DNA of 64,000 nt from Tiliqua scincoides. Taxonomy: Eukaryota; Chordata; Lepidosauria; Squamata; Scincidae. Where the stretch lies: the NCBI RefSeq assembly GCF_035046505.1, contig NC_089829.1, positions 4,634,001 through 4,698,000 of the forward strand, written 5' to 3'. The notes under the pieces are model-generated. The model searched no databases, was not told the origin of the DNA, and worked only from the letters and a program-made list of their open reading frames with translations. Positions 38,101 through 42,522 of the stretch are shown here, in pieces (the stretch's first letter is position 1; every line of letters starts with the position of its first letter). A program made the translations under genes and the position numbers.

Positions 38101-39798
38101 TTCAGACAGATGCTGCCAGGAATCAAACCAAAGACCTTCTACCCTATCAAGGAGTTTGAGCCCAACTTGAGCCCAGGAATCAGTGGATTCCTTCATGCCT
38201 TTGTCCCTCCTACTTCATCATCCTTTAAAAAATTACAAAGCTTAGGACCAAGATAAAGACTGGGTTCTCCCACACCTTTCCCCTCAGGTGCATGGCCATA
38301 CACCTTGCAGCCAAGCTCTGCGCATCACGCCACGCAGTGATGTCACTATTGAATGTCTGGAAGCTTCTATGCAGCCATGGAAGGGTTCCATTGGAAGGGA
38401 TTCTGACATGGAAATCGGCTTCCAAGGAGGTCTCGCTCCATGCGCTGCCACTGTCAGACATGCGGCTGGTGGGTGTGCATGACAAGGCCTCCTTTGTTGC
38501 AGCACCCTGATGACAGTACTCCTTGCTCCAAGAAACCTGGTATCTCCTCTGTATGTTGATGCTTTGACCCCTAGTCAAGCCTATGTGATTTTGCCATGCT
38601 TTCCAGAATACAACAAGGTAATGCTTTGCTTGTTAGGAATTCTTGGATCGTGTGTATTTTGACAGCTGTCACTTGAAAGTTACTCCAAGGTGCTGCTGTT
38701 CTGCTTTTAACCATTATTGTGAATTTTTAAAAATGGGTGTAGATAGGGAAACATTAAAATAAAATTATTCTTGCTCTAGCAGGCCCCATGATCACCAATG
38801 TCTCCCACATACACAGACCATACCGGAGGGACACCGGGTATGTGCACTTGTACTGCAGGACACAAGTCCTGCACTTGATCCTGGAAATTAACTGCTTCCA
38901 AATGGAAAGTGGGACATTTGCACACAGTCATTTTGTGATGCTGACAAGACCAATGGCCTTGAGAGCATGTGAACTAGCGCATAAGGCTCCTTGCCCAGCA
39001 AGGACGCTTCGGGCTGCCCTGCTGTTATTGCTGCATTGACTTAAACCCACAACCCACCCATTCTGCCACAACAAAGGCCGTGATCCTGCGCACCGGCCCC
39101 AGGGAGCAGCAAGCCCCATTCAAGTCAGTGACACTCAGGGCCACAAAGCCCACAGAGAAAGGAAGCAAGCCCTACACCACTGAGCTTGCTTCCGAGTAAA
39201 CATGCTTGGAACTGCACTGTTCCAGGGGCACTTTTACTCCTGAGTAGGCAGGCACTGCTGCAGATCTGAGGATTTCCAAGACAGCTCAGGGCTGCAGCCC
39301 TGCAACACTTGCTTGGGAGGAAGCGCCCTGCACTCAGCAGGGGTTTCCTCGGGAGTTAATCTGCAGAGGCTGGTTTCATTTTCCCCAAGGAATTCCTGAT
39401 CCGGAGGGGGTCGGAAGCCTCCTAACGTGCCCCCCCACGAATGCCTCCCATCCCCCCTGCACAGAGCAAACCTCTCCCCAGAGCAAGAGGGCGGGGATCG
39501 GAGCAGAAGCCATGCTTGCTCTCCAGGCTGCCATAACCCCAGCAGGCGGCAGCCCCGCCCAGCCGCCTGGGCCTCTCCTCCCGCTCACTCCGGCAGCATG
39601 AAGCGCGGTCCCGCATGGGGCGCGTGGATGCATGCACACGTGCGTGCACACGCGACTCTAAGACACGTGTCCTCCGCCTTACCTGCGGGCGATCTTGTAG
39701 AGCAGCACTCCTCCGGCGGCGGCGCACACCGTCACCCCGAGGCCCCCCGCCAGGCCGGCGGCGGGGCCCCCGGCGAGCAGCGCGCCGACTCGCTCCAT
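5108..39798 (-). CDS. TMEM201: TMEM201 (Samp1/NET5), inner nuclear membrane protein, 11 coding exons
   Basis: Coding exons read on the minus strand are 39683-39798, 28031-28151, 26576-26770, 22710-22886, 20635-21038, 19163-19366, 10224-10447, 8251-8322, 6308-6586, 5641-5772 and 5108-5205. Every junction has AG/GT and phases agree, giving 2022 nt and 673 residues; the human protein is about 666. Seen: a hydrophobic N-terminal anchor (about 16-34), CxxC pairs at C49/C52, C65/C68, C122/C125 and C165/C168 (Ima1/Samp1-type zinc domain), membrane segments near 217-240, 318-334, 345-359 and 376-392, a Ser/Pro-rich nucleoplasmic stretch (about 406-640), and a last membrane segment near 650-668. Known for the family: this protein sits in the inner nuclear membrane, works with LINC components, emerin and lamins, and associates with the spindle in mitosis. 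The start codon has a strong context (G at -3, G at +4) and matches the family start. No stop or frameshift was seen. Confidence 0.96.
5641..5772 (-). CDS. TMEM201: TMEM201 coding exon 10
   Basis: Encodes residues 598-641 and part of 642. It ends with the conserved CVVDTTTKG block and GWRG before the splice. The acceptor is CCCAAG|AT and the donor AGAG|GTGAGT. Confidence 0.94.
6308..6586 (-). CDS. TMEM201: TMEM201 coding exon 9
   Basis: Encodes residues 505-597 and the first base of codon 598. Conserved blocks are EYFSLLSGSC, PSPAPSVAGSV, RRPLISPARLNLKGQ and LLLFPS. The end of the exon is more divergent from human. The acceptor is TTCCAG|AA and the donor CAGG|GTAGGT. Confidence 0.95.
6847..7198 (+). 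mobile_element. 5'-truncated LINE with C-terminal zinc knuckle, copy 1
   Basis: Encodes RPTGRPQLRYKDICKRDLKA and further C-terminal residues, then a frame change relative to copy 2 at 32668-33119: about 8 bp are missing near 7025. The zinc-knuckle coding part (CSRCGRDCHSRIGLFSH) follows. The 3' end reads GAGACTGAAGGCTGCCAACA. ATGCAAAGG at 6838-6846 and 7199-7207 is a 9-bp target duplication. It lies in TMEM201 intron 8. Confidence 0.75.
7961..8141. mobile_element. PIF/Harbinger-like palindromic MITE, copy 1
   Basis: About 180 bp, starting GGCCGTAATCCTAACCAAC and ending GTTGGTTAGGATTTGGGCC, so the ends are inverted repeats. Internal ATGCAGCTCCCAAG and TTGGCACAGCTATGCCAGTG are shared with three other copies. 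It lies in TMEM201 intron 8, between exons 8 and 9. Confidence 0.6.
8251..8322 (-). CDS. TMEM201: TMEM201 coding exon 8 (72 bp)
   Basis: Encodes residues 481-504 and the first base of codon 505. The reading SGYLFSGSRPPSQ matches the family. The acceptor is TTTGAG|AT and the donor TCAG|GTGAGA. The phase keeps the frame between exons 7 and 9. It contains no ATG-initiated ORF of its own. Confidence 0.92.
9005..9215 (+). mobile_element. tRNA-derived SINE (type 1)
   Basis: Has the body common to type 1 copies here: GCTCACTGGGAAATTTTGGG, CCAGTCACTCATTCTCAGCC, ACCTCACAAGGTTCTTGTG and a GGAGGAAGAACAGGATAGTA-type end. The 5' tRNA-like head is worn. Confidence 0.55.
9555..9737. mobile_element. hAT-type MITE family A, copy 2
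   Basis: Ends CACTGCCGTAGCTAGAGGGG and CCCTCTAGCTACGCCACTG, with arms containing GCAAAGCACTAAGTTTTG and CAAAACTTAGCG. It is closely related to copy 1 (same AAAGCACTAAGTTTTG block). No matching target duplication could be read. Confidence 0.6.
10224..10447 (-). CDS. TMEM201: TMEM201 coding exon 7
   Basis: Encodes residues 406-480 and the first base of codon 481. It contains the conserved block NQQLFRSPRRTSSSSLPGRL followed by LSLGTIPSL. It is Ser/Pro-rich and soluble. An 8.7 kb intron separates it from exon 6. Confidence 0.95.
12830..12960 (+). mobile_element. tRNA-derived SINE (type 1)
   Basis: Begins GTGTGGTGTAGTGGTTAGCA (tRNA-like A-box region) and continues CCTACCTCGCAGGGCTGTTG to GGGTGGGATAAAAGC. 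A deletion removes the B-box part seen in fuller copies. Confidence 0.6.
13143..13238. repeat. Palindromic AGTAAG-type repeat (family G)
   Basis: TGCAATCC and TTACCTAGGAGTAAGCC on one side mirror TTTACTTCTGAGTAAACATG and GCAATCC on the other. This short palindrome recurs throughout the window (near 14611, 14971, 17276, 20212, 27761, 39179, 55276 and 59105). Confidence 0.5.
14611..14688. repeat. Palindromic AGTAAG-type repeat (family G)
   Basis: GCAATCCTCGGCATGTTTAC followed by TCAGAAGCAAGTTCCACTG, a worn copy of the family. Confidence 0.4.
14971..15061. repeat. Palindromic AGTAAG-type repeat (family G)
   Basis: CAGCACAATCCTATCC, GAAGTAAGTCTCACTATG and GTATAGGATTGTAGTCC show the inverted ends of the family. 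Confidence 0.5.
15825..15915 (+). mobile_element. CR1-type LINE 3' tail fragment
   Basis: GCTGGTGGGCCACTGTGGGA, GGGGCCTTATCCTGCAGGGC and CTCCTGTATG resemble the 3' tail at 1540-1605. Worn. Confidence 0.45.
17276..17349. repeat. Palindromic AGTAAG-type repeat (family G)
   Basis: GCAACTCCTATGTGTG and GTTCAATGGGGCTTACTCCC match the family core. Confidence 0.45.
19163..19366 (-). CDS. TMEM201: TMEM201 coding exon 6, two membrane segments
   Basis: Encodes the end of codon 338 through 405 and part of 406. It begins LRRIDAF, with membrane segments at about 345-359 and 376-392, and ends in a basic TRKPTGQRRPRPRR tail that would face the nucleoplasm. The acceptor is TCCAG|G and the donor AG|GTCAGA. 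Confidence 0.95.
19405..19500 (-). mobile_element. tRNA-derived SINE (type 2), 3' part
   Basis: GGAAGCTGCCACACTGAGTC, GTCTAGTCCAGTACTGTCTG and CACTGACTGGCAGCAGC are the reverse of the 3' half of type 2 SINEs (compare 56635-56815). Confidence 0.55.
20212..20303. repeat. Palindromic AGTAAG-type repeat (family G)
   Basis: CAGCACAATCCTGTGCC, GAAGTAATGCCCATTGTG, GAGGCTTACTCCCAGGTAAG and GGGTTGCAGCCTTAA form the best-preserved copy in the window. Confidence 0.55.
20635..21038 (-). CDS. TMEM201: TMEM201 coding exon 5, two membrane segments
   Basis: Encodes residues 204-337 plus two bases of codon 338. Membrane segments lie at about 217-240 and 318-334. The loop between them is rich in Ser, Pro, Ala and Asn, has possible N-glycosylation sequons (NGT, NNT), and is the least conserved part compared with the human protein as I recall it. 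The donor is AG|GTACGG. Confidence 0.95.
22024..22483. mobile_element. hAT-type element with internal tandem duplication (family E)
   Basis: Flanked by perfect 8-bp CTTTAAGC duplications (22016-22023 and 22484-22491). The right end CAGTCTGAAAACCTCTG is the worn inverse of the left end CTGTGGCTTCCGTAAAACTG. Inside, a unit of about 150-160 bp occurs twice (near 22028 and 22185). Each copy carries a GTGGAG...CTCCAC palindrome and a GGGGAGCCCTGC...GCAGGG palindrome. No ORF of note. It lies in TMEM201 intron 4. Confidence 0.65.
22710..22886 (-). CDS. TMEM201: TMEM201 coding exon 4
   Basis: Encodes residues 145-203 (59 codons, phase 0). It begins GKYDEEIEVY and holds the last CxxC pair (C165/C168), followed by a conserved AAVEYYIKHQNRQLRALLL segment. 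Its acceptor lies about 150 bp from a long AAT microsatellite in intron 3. Confidence 0.96.
23032..23114 (+). repeat. (AAT)n microsatellite
   Basis: An essentially perfect AAT tract of about 27 units, 146 bp upstream of TMEM201 exon 4 in intron 3. Confidence 0.97.
23590..23735 (+). mobile_element. tRNA-derived SINE (type 1)
   Basis: GAGTGTAGTGGCTAGAGCAC is the tRNA-like head, and GCTTGTTGGAGAAAAGGTGG then GATAAACAG the 3' end. The middle is worn. Confidence 0.5.
25262..25711 (+). mobile_element. hAT-type MITE family D, copy 1
   Basis: Flanked by perfect GCCTAGAT duplications (25254-25261 and 25712-25719). Ends are TAGGGGTACCCAAACC and GTTTGGACACCCTG. The 450-bp body matches 59402-59866 in reverse orientation along its whole length. 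No transposase ORF. Confidence 0.8.
25895..25985 (-). mobile_element. tRNA-derived SINE (type 2), 3' fragment
   Basis: GACCAATCGGGCCATCTAGC, CAGTATCTTCAAGGACTGGC and AGCATCTGTGCAGGCTC match the type 2 3' half in reverse. Confidence 0.45.
26576..26770 (-). CDS. TMEM201: TMEM201 coding exon 3
   Basis: Encodes residues 80-144 (exactly 65 codons, phase 0 at both ends). It begins NGDYNKPIP and holds the CKKC pair at 122/125. Splice sites are GGCAG|AAC and GAG|GTATGA. Confidence 0.96.
27761..27833. repeat. Palindromic AGTAAG-type repeat (family G)
   Basis: CTTTACCTGGGAATAAGTTC, CACTGAACTCAGTGGGGC and TTACTTCTGAGTACCC match the core in opposite order. Confidence 0.5.
27913..27929 (+). repeat. (CA)n microsatellite
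   Basis: A short perfect CA tract in TMEM201 intron 2, close to exon 2. Similar short CA tracts occur near 5300, 18615 and 27010. Confidence 0.9.
28031..28151 (-). CDS. TMEM201: TMEM201 coding exon 2, zinc-binding cysteines
   Basis: Encodes residues 39-79, with C49-W-F-C52 and C65-W-D-C68 followed by C71. This is the first half of the conserved nucleoplasmic zinc domain. The acceptor is CACAG|G and the donor GAG|GTATGC. It ends in phase 0. Confidence 0.96.
28378..28593. mobile_element. hAT-type MITE family C, copy 1
   Basis: Perfect GCTTAGCA duplications flank it (28370-28377 and 28594-28601). Ends are CAGCAATTTTG and AAATCGCTG. Internal GGTGTACCTTGACAATTTTA and TGAGATGAAAAAGATT are shared with 37323-37550. 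Confidence 0.78.
28841..29022. mobile_element. hAT-type MITE family A, copy 3
   Basis: Flanks ACTGGAGG (28833-28840) and ACTGGATG (29023-29030) form a one-mismatch 8-bp duplication. Ends are TGGTGGTGCAGCTGG and CCAGCTATGCCACTG. The arms contain GGCGAGTGGCACC and GCCGCTCGCCCACC, so the element is nearly a full palindrome. Confidence 0.78.
29379..29741. mobile_element. hAT-type (Charlie-like) MITE family B, copy 1
   Basis: Perfect CTTTAAAC duplications flank it (29371-29378 and 29742-29749). Ends are CAGTGGTTCACACAC and GTTTGAGAAACACTG. The 363-bp body contains GCAATCCTAGCC...GGAGTAAG, a piece of the family G repeat, as do the other B copies. Confidence 0.82.
29994..30006 (+). promoter_or_regulatory. 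RFX X-box-like palindrome GTTGCCTAGCAAC
   Basis: A perfect match to the two half-sites of the RFX X-box with a one-base spacer. It lies in a GC-rich interspersed stretch in TMEM201 intron 1. Function is not shown by sequence. Confidence 0.35.
30437..30660 (+). mobile_element. tRNA-derived SINE (type 1), near full length, AAAT tail
   Basis: GGTGGTGAAGTGGTTTGGGA is the A-box region and GGTCCAGTTTCAAATCCCCC the B-box. The body is GTGACCTTGGGCCAGTCATT and TTACCTCACAGGGTTGTTGT, followed by GGGAAGGGCAGCATAAAAAT and an (AAAT)n tail (30640-30660). Confidence 0.75.
30738..30750 (-). promoter_or_regulatory. Second RFX X-box-like palindrome
   Basis: GTTGCTAGGCAAC is the exact reverse complement of the motif at 29994-30006, and a third partial GCTAGCAACC lies near 30675. 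All sit in related repeat sequence split by the SINE at 30437-30660. Confidence 0.35.
31478..31658. mobile_element. PIF/Harbinger-like palindromic MITE, copy 2
   Basis: 181 bp. Ends are GGGTGCAATCCTAACCCAC and GTTGGTTAGGATTGCGCCC, flanked by ATA and TTA. It shares the body with 7961, 35741 and 41175. Confidence 0.65.
31980..32294. mobile_element. hAT-type MITE family C, copy 2 (divergent)
   Basis: Starts CAGCAATTTTCATTG and ends GTGGCACACCAGTTGATAAT TGCTG, as family C does, but the middle is different and longer. Flanking duplication is not clear. Confidence 0.5.
32668..33119 (+). mobile_element. 5'-truncated LINE with C-terminal zinc knuckle, copy 2
   Basis: An open frame encodes RLRWLGHVVRMDDGRIPKDL, then GRPQLRNKDICKRDLKALGM, then C-S-R-C-G-R-D-C-H-S-R-I-G-L-F-S-H and a stop near 33083. 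The short 3' UTR ends in a CAATA tail. TATTTCATAAG at 32657-32667 and 33120-33130 is an 11-bp target duplication, so the insertion is 452 bp. It interrupts an older repeat. The clade is not settled from the fragment. Confidence 0.82.
33785..34147. mobile_element. hAT-type (Charlie-like) MITE family B, copy 2
   Basis: Flanks GAACAGAG (33777-33784) and GAATAGAG (34148-34155). Ends are CAGTGTTTCTCAAACTGTGG and GTGTGAGAACCACTG. Opposite orientation to copy 1, similar length. Confidence 0.8.
34891..35095 (+). mobile_element. tRNA-derived SINE (type 2)
   Basis: Contains a worn B-box (CTCTGGTTTGATTCCCAGTG), then ACTGCTAGCAGTCAGTGCTG, ACACTCCACTAGATGGATCA and GGCAACAGCTTCCTATG, the standard type 2 order. 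Confidence 0.65.
35741..35918. mobile_element. PIF/Harbinger-like palindromic MITE, copy 3
   Basis: Ends are GGGTGCAATCCTAACCAACT and GTAGGTTAGGATTTGGGCC, with TTA on the left and TGA on the right. Body as in the other copies. Confidence 0.62.
36165..36275 (+). mobile_element. CR1-type LINE 3' tail fragment
   Basis: CATCTGGTAGGCCACTGTAG, CAAGCAGAATGCTTGGACC and TGATCCAGCAAGGCTC match the 3' tail family. Confidence 0.5.
37323..37550. mobile_element. hAT-type MITE family C, copy 3
   Basis: Perfect GGCTAAGG duplications flank it (37315-37322 and 37551-37558). Ends are CAGCCATTTTCAACC and GATTGAAAATCGCTG. It is 228 bp and has no ORF. Confidence 0.82.
37790..37985 (+). mobile_element. tRNA-derived SINE (type 1)
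   Basis: GGTCACCTCAGGCAAGCCAC, CTGCCTCACAGGGTTGTTGT and GAAAGCGAGATATACAAATT are the typical type 1 body and end. Confidence 0.55.
38007..38160 (-). mobile_element. tRNA-derived SINE (type 2)
   Basis: Reverse orientation: GTAGGAAGCTGCCATG, CACATCTAGTACAGCATCAG, CAACTGGCAGTATCTCCCC and TGCCAGGAATCAAACCAAAG (worn B-box). Confidence 0.6.
39179..39265. repeat. Palindromic AGTAAG-type repeat (family G)
   Basis: GCTTCCGAGTAAACATGC and TTTTACTCCTGAGTAGGC lie just outside the TMEM201 CpG island, in intron 1. Confidence 0.4.
39683..39798 (-). CDS. TMEM201: TMEM201 coding exon 1
   Basis: Encodes residues 1-38 plus two bases of codon 39. It begins MERVGALL and contains an Ala/Gly/Leu-rich hydrophobic stretch ending LLYKIAR, as in the family. 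The donor is AG|GTAAGG. It lies in the GC-rich promoter island and is followed by an 11.5 kb first intron. Confidence 0.95.
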
Positions 39799-39970
39799 GG
39801 CTGCGGCGGGGAAGGAGCGCCCCGGCCGCCGCCGCTCGGCCTCCTCGTGCAAGGCGCGAAGGGCAGCCGCGCGTGGACAGAGCCCGGGACGCCCCTTCAG
39901 AACGTCGACTAGCAATCTTTGGAACGCCGGGCTGAGCGAGGGGGGCGGGGCGGGCGCGGGGCCGGCCGCG

Positions 39971-39975
39971 ATTGG
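39971..39975 (-). promoter_or_regulatory. CCAAT box (NF-Y type)
   Basis: ATTGG on the plus strand is CCAAT on the transcribed strand, about 175 bp upstream of the TMEM201 ATG inside the CpG island. NF-Y binding is inferred from the motif. Confidence 0.5.
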
Positions 39976-40046
39976 AGCGCTCCGTGCGGAAAGCCACGCC
40001 CCTTTGGAACGTTGCGTTGCGAGCCGCGGCGAGGAGCTCGGCTCAG

Positions 40047-40051
40047 CCAAT
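40047..40051 (+). promoter_or_regulatory. CCAAT box (NF-Y type), inverted
   Basis: The motif CAGCCAATCAGC contains the full NF-Y core CCAATCAG. It lies 76 bp from the other CCAAT box and in opposite orientation, in the same CpG island. Confidence 0.55.
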
Positions 40052-40271
40052 CAGCTTCGCGCGTCCGCGCCGTGACTGTTGCAACGTTCCAAGAGCCGGC
40101 TGCGGGCAGCGCGGGTCGTGGGGCTGCGGCGCCCCGGGTCCTGGTAGCGGGGACGCGGCGGCTCTTCCCTGCCTTCATCCGGCGGCTCCGATCCGCCCCG
40201 CTCCCTTCCACGCGCCTCCCATCCCCGACACGCGACGCGGTCGTGGGGAAGCAGGAGAGCCCAGGCTGCGC

Positions 40272-40323
40272 GCTTACTCGCGAGTAAGCCTCGTGGGGCG
40301 CGGCAGGGCTTACTCGCGAGTAA
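40272..40323. promoter_or_regulatory. Pair of perfect CGCG palindromes
   Basis: TTACTCGCGAGTAA occurs at 40274-40287 and again at 40310-40323, 36 bp apart. The first extends to an 18-bp perfect palindrome (40272-40289). The core is one step from the TCTCGCGAGA element known in many vertebrate CpG-island promoters. It lies about 475-525 bp upstream of the TMEM201 ATG. Part of it may derive from the palindromic TTACTC...GAGTAA repeat common in this window. Confidence 0.45.
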
Positions 40324-40821
40324 ACACGCTGGGCTCGCGAGGCAGACCGCGCCGCTCCATCCCCACGAGCCGCGTCTCCCGGAGCAGCTCCCTCGCCCTG
40401 CGCGTCTCTTCGGTGCCGGCGGTGCTACTTATAGGGCAGGGACCGCGGCTGGAGAGGGAGGCGGTGGGCGGCGTGGGCGCTCGTGCCGGGCGGGGAGGGG
40501 AAGGACGTCCACGGCGTGAAAGGCCAGGATCGTGCTCGACGGAGCTGGGAGGGAGCGGGACGGGGTGAGTCAGCTGCCGCCGGCCCAAGACGGAGGCTGG
40601 AGGCGCCTGCGGGGCTTGGCGTGACTGGGCACAGAACAGATGGTGGGGGGGCTCCTTCCGAAGCGAGTGCAGGGGGCGCCAGGGGACTGTATGGGGAACG
40701 ACTGCAATAGGCAGAGCCAGGCCCTCCTGGAGGACGTTTGTGGGGGGTACGAAGTTTCTTTGGGGCCCCTTCCGAAAGGGGGAGGGGATCAGACAGTGGG
40801 GGAGGGAGGCGACAAGGGTCC

Positions 40822-40925
40822 GGTGGCGTAGCTGGAGGGGGGCGGAGCACTCAGCCTGGCAGGGAGGTGGGCGAGTGGCCCCTTCCTTCGGAGCCATTCC
40901 CCGTGGTGGGGGGAGAAACAGCCAT
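40822..40925. mobile_element. hAT-type MITE family A, partial copy
   Basis: CGGTGGCGTAGCTGGAGGGG and GGTGGGCGAGTGGCCCC match the left arm of copy 3 (28841). The right arm is missing. Confidence 0.6.
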
Positions 40926-41084
40926 ACTGCTGAGTGCTTTCTATATCTTTCAGTATTTTTGCAGGCATGATTCCTCTATGATTTGCTGCGTTTTGCTCTT
41001 TTTATCTGATTACTGTTTTTATGGGTATCTGTTAAAACACATTAATATGTTTTTATTTGCAGTTAAATTATGTTTTTAATATGT

Positions 41085-41150
41085 TGTAAGCCGCCCTGGG
41101 TCCCTTTGGGTAGAAGGTTGGAATATAAATAAAGTTTATTATTTATTATT
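41085..41150 (+). repeat. 3' tail of an interspersed repeat
   Basis: TAAGCCGCCCTGGGTCCC, GGTTGGAATATAAATAAAG and a TTATTA-rich tail look like the end of a retroposon. The family is not determined. It lies between the two genes. Confidence 0.4.
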
Positions 41151-41174
41151 ACCTTCTATGAATTTACCAACTCA

Positions 41175-41351
41175 GGGCCCAGTCCTATCCAACTTTCCAG
41201 CACCAGTGCAACCGCAATGCAGCCCCGAGGTAAGGGAGCAAATGCTCCCATATCTTGAGGAGTCCTGTGACTCACTTCCCACCATAGGATGCAGTGCATG
41301 CCCCATTGGTAAGACTGCACCAGAACTGGAAAATTGGATATGATTGGGCCC
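41175..41351. mobile_element. PIF/Harbinger-like palindromic MITE, copy 4
   Basis: Ends are GGGCCCAGTCCTATCCAAC and TTGGATATGATTGGGCCC. It is flanked on both sides by TCA (41172-41174 and 41352-41354), a 3-bp duplication of the TNA type expected for PIF/Harbinger. Confidence 0.68.
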
Positions 41352-41570
41352 TCAGTTTCTGAAAACCACCACCACACTTTGTGGCTATAGATATTTTAAT
41401 TATGCACTATGTGAAGCAATTTCCATCCTATACACGGCAGGTATACAGCCGGTCTCCATCAGAACTAGAAACTTGATTTTAAAAATGCAGGTGGAGACTC
41501 TTAGCAAGCCAAAGTGTGGCAAACACTGGATTTTGTAATCACACAGCACATTAGAACCATGGCTGTAAGC

Positions 41571-41892
41571 CAATGTTTCTCAAATTATGGGTTGACACCC
41601 ATGAGGTGGGTCCCCATTCATTTCAATATTTTGTTTAATCTATTGGACTTGATGCTACCATGGTATGTGACTGCATTTGGGGAAATGTGACAGACCTGCA
41701 CTTTTAACAAGCTACTATGTATAATCTTTTAACAATGATAGTCAATGGCACTTACTCCTGGGTAAATGTGGGTAGGATTGCAGCCTAGGAGTGTTAATTT
41801 TCCTGCTTCCACTTCCGGTCATGATATCACTACGGGTGGGTCCTGACAGATTCTCATTCTGAGTCCCAGTGCTCAATGTGTGAGAACCACTG
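41571..41892. mobile_element. hAT-type (Charlie-like) MITE family B, copy 3
   Basis: Perfect CTGTAAGC duplications flank it (41563-41570 and 41893-41900). Ends are CAATGTTTCTCAAAT and GTGTGAGAACCACTG. It sits just past the SLC25A33 3' UTR. Confidence 0.82.
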
Positions 41893-42049
41893 CTGTAAGC
41901 AATCACGTCTGTTTGAAATATTACAAAACAGCATTGTACTTTTTCAGAATATAGATTTGTCTGCATGTCTCTGCTTCAGCTTTTGTGAAAGGAAAACACA
42001 TTCAAAATGAAACAGATGACCCAAGCTACATACATGTTAAAATTAAATA

Positions 42050-42319
42050 TTGTGATTTAATTTAGTTTTTTTAATTCAGAACCTCGTCTCTTTAAGTTAA
42101 AAAAGCAAATAATTAACCATGAATATTAATTCAAGTCAAAACTTGACAGACAGCATGAATCCAAAGAACACGCATTAAAAAGGAAAACATAAAAAGTGTG
42201 TCCAGCTGGCGATTTGATCACCTCCAGTCGTGTGATGCTGTTTGAAACGGCTCTTTCCAAAGAAACTGAGTTTAAGATTCTTTTCCCTCTCTTGTTTTTA
42301 ATGCTATAGTCCTGGCCTG
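42050..42319 (-). other. SLC25A33: SLC25A33 3' UTR (approximate)
   Basis: Repeat-free AT-rich sequence follows the stop. ATTAAA variants occur on the minus strand around 42054-42080, but no consensus AATAAA is seen before the intergenic repeats begin at 41892. The end point is a guess. Confidence 0.35.
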
Positions 42320-42522
42320 CTACTTGACACGGTCTTCCAAAAGGTACACTATCAACTCATAGGTAGACAAGACAATGGCTGTGTTGGGGATCTGTCTCAC
42401 GAGCTGAGCAAAAAGTCCTCTATAGAAAGCAAGGTAGCCTTCCTCCCGAGCAACCAGGCGTGCCGTCTGAATGAAGGTCTTGTATTTGGTGCCCTCCTCA
42501 CGTAGCCTTGTTCGTATAACTT
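42320..42522 (-). CDS. SLC25A33: SLC25A33 coding exon 7 (terminal)
   Basis: Encodes about residues 256-322 and a TAG stop at 42320-42322. It begins (E)[14 protein letters not shown] and ends [13 protein letters not shown]. The acceptor is CCACAG|AA. The polypyrimidine tract is an unusually long run of T on the minus strand. Confidence 0.96.

Larger units (their letters stand above)
39799..40620 (-). promoter_or_regulatory. TMEM201: TMEM201 CpG-island promoter
   Basis: The region just upstream of the TMEM201 start is very GC-rich with dense CpG, unlike the rest of the window. It holds clustered GC boxes (GGGGCGGGGCGGGCG near 39941-39957), two CCAAT boxes and two CGCG palindromes, with no clear TATA box near the start. 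The transcription start cannot be placed from sequence alone. The nearest gene on the far side, SLC25A33, ends here, so a bidirectional protein-coding promoter is not indicated. The island also continues below the ATG to about 39500. Confidence 0.75.

Noticed and set aside
38225-38578. Minus-strand 117-codon open frame in TMEM201 intron 1
   Set aside because: No recognisable domain and no splice-supported link to TMEM201. It was left out for lack of support.
39683-40050. In-frame upstream ATG that would extend TMEM201 by 84 residues
   Set aside because: The extension is low-complexity Pro/Ala/Arg coded by CpG-island sequence and contains the CCAAT box. The family protein starts at the downstream ATG, which has a strong context.
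39422-40897. Several open frames of 120-198 codons on both strands around the promoter
   Set aside because: High GC gives few stops. They overlap each other in different frames and none resembles a known protein.
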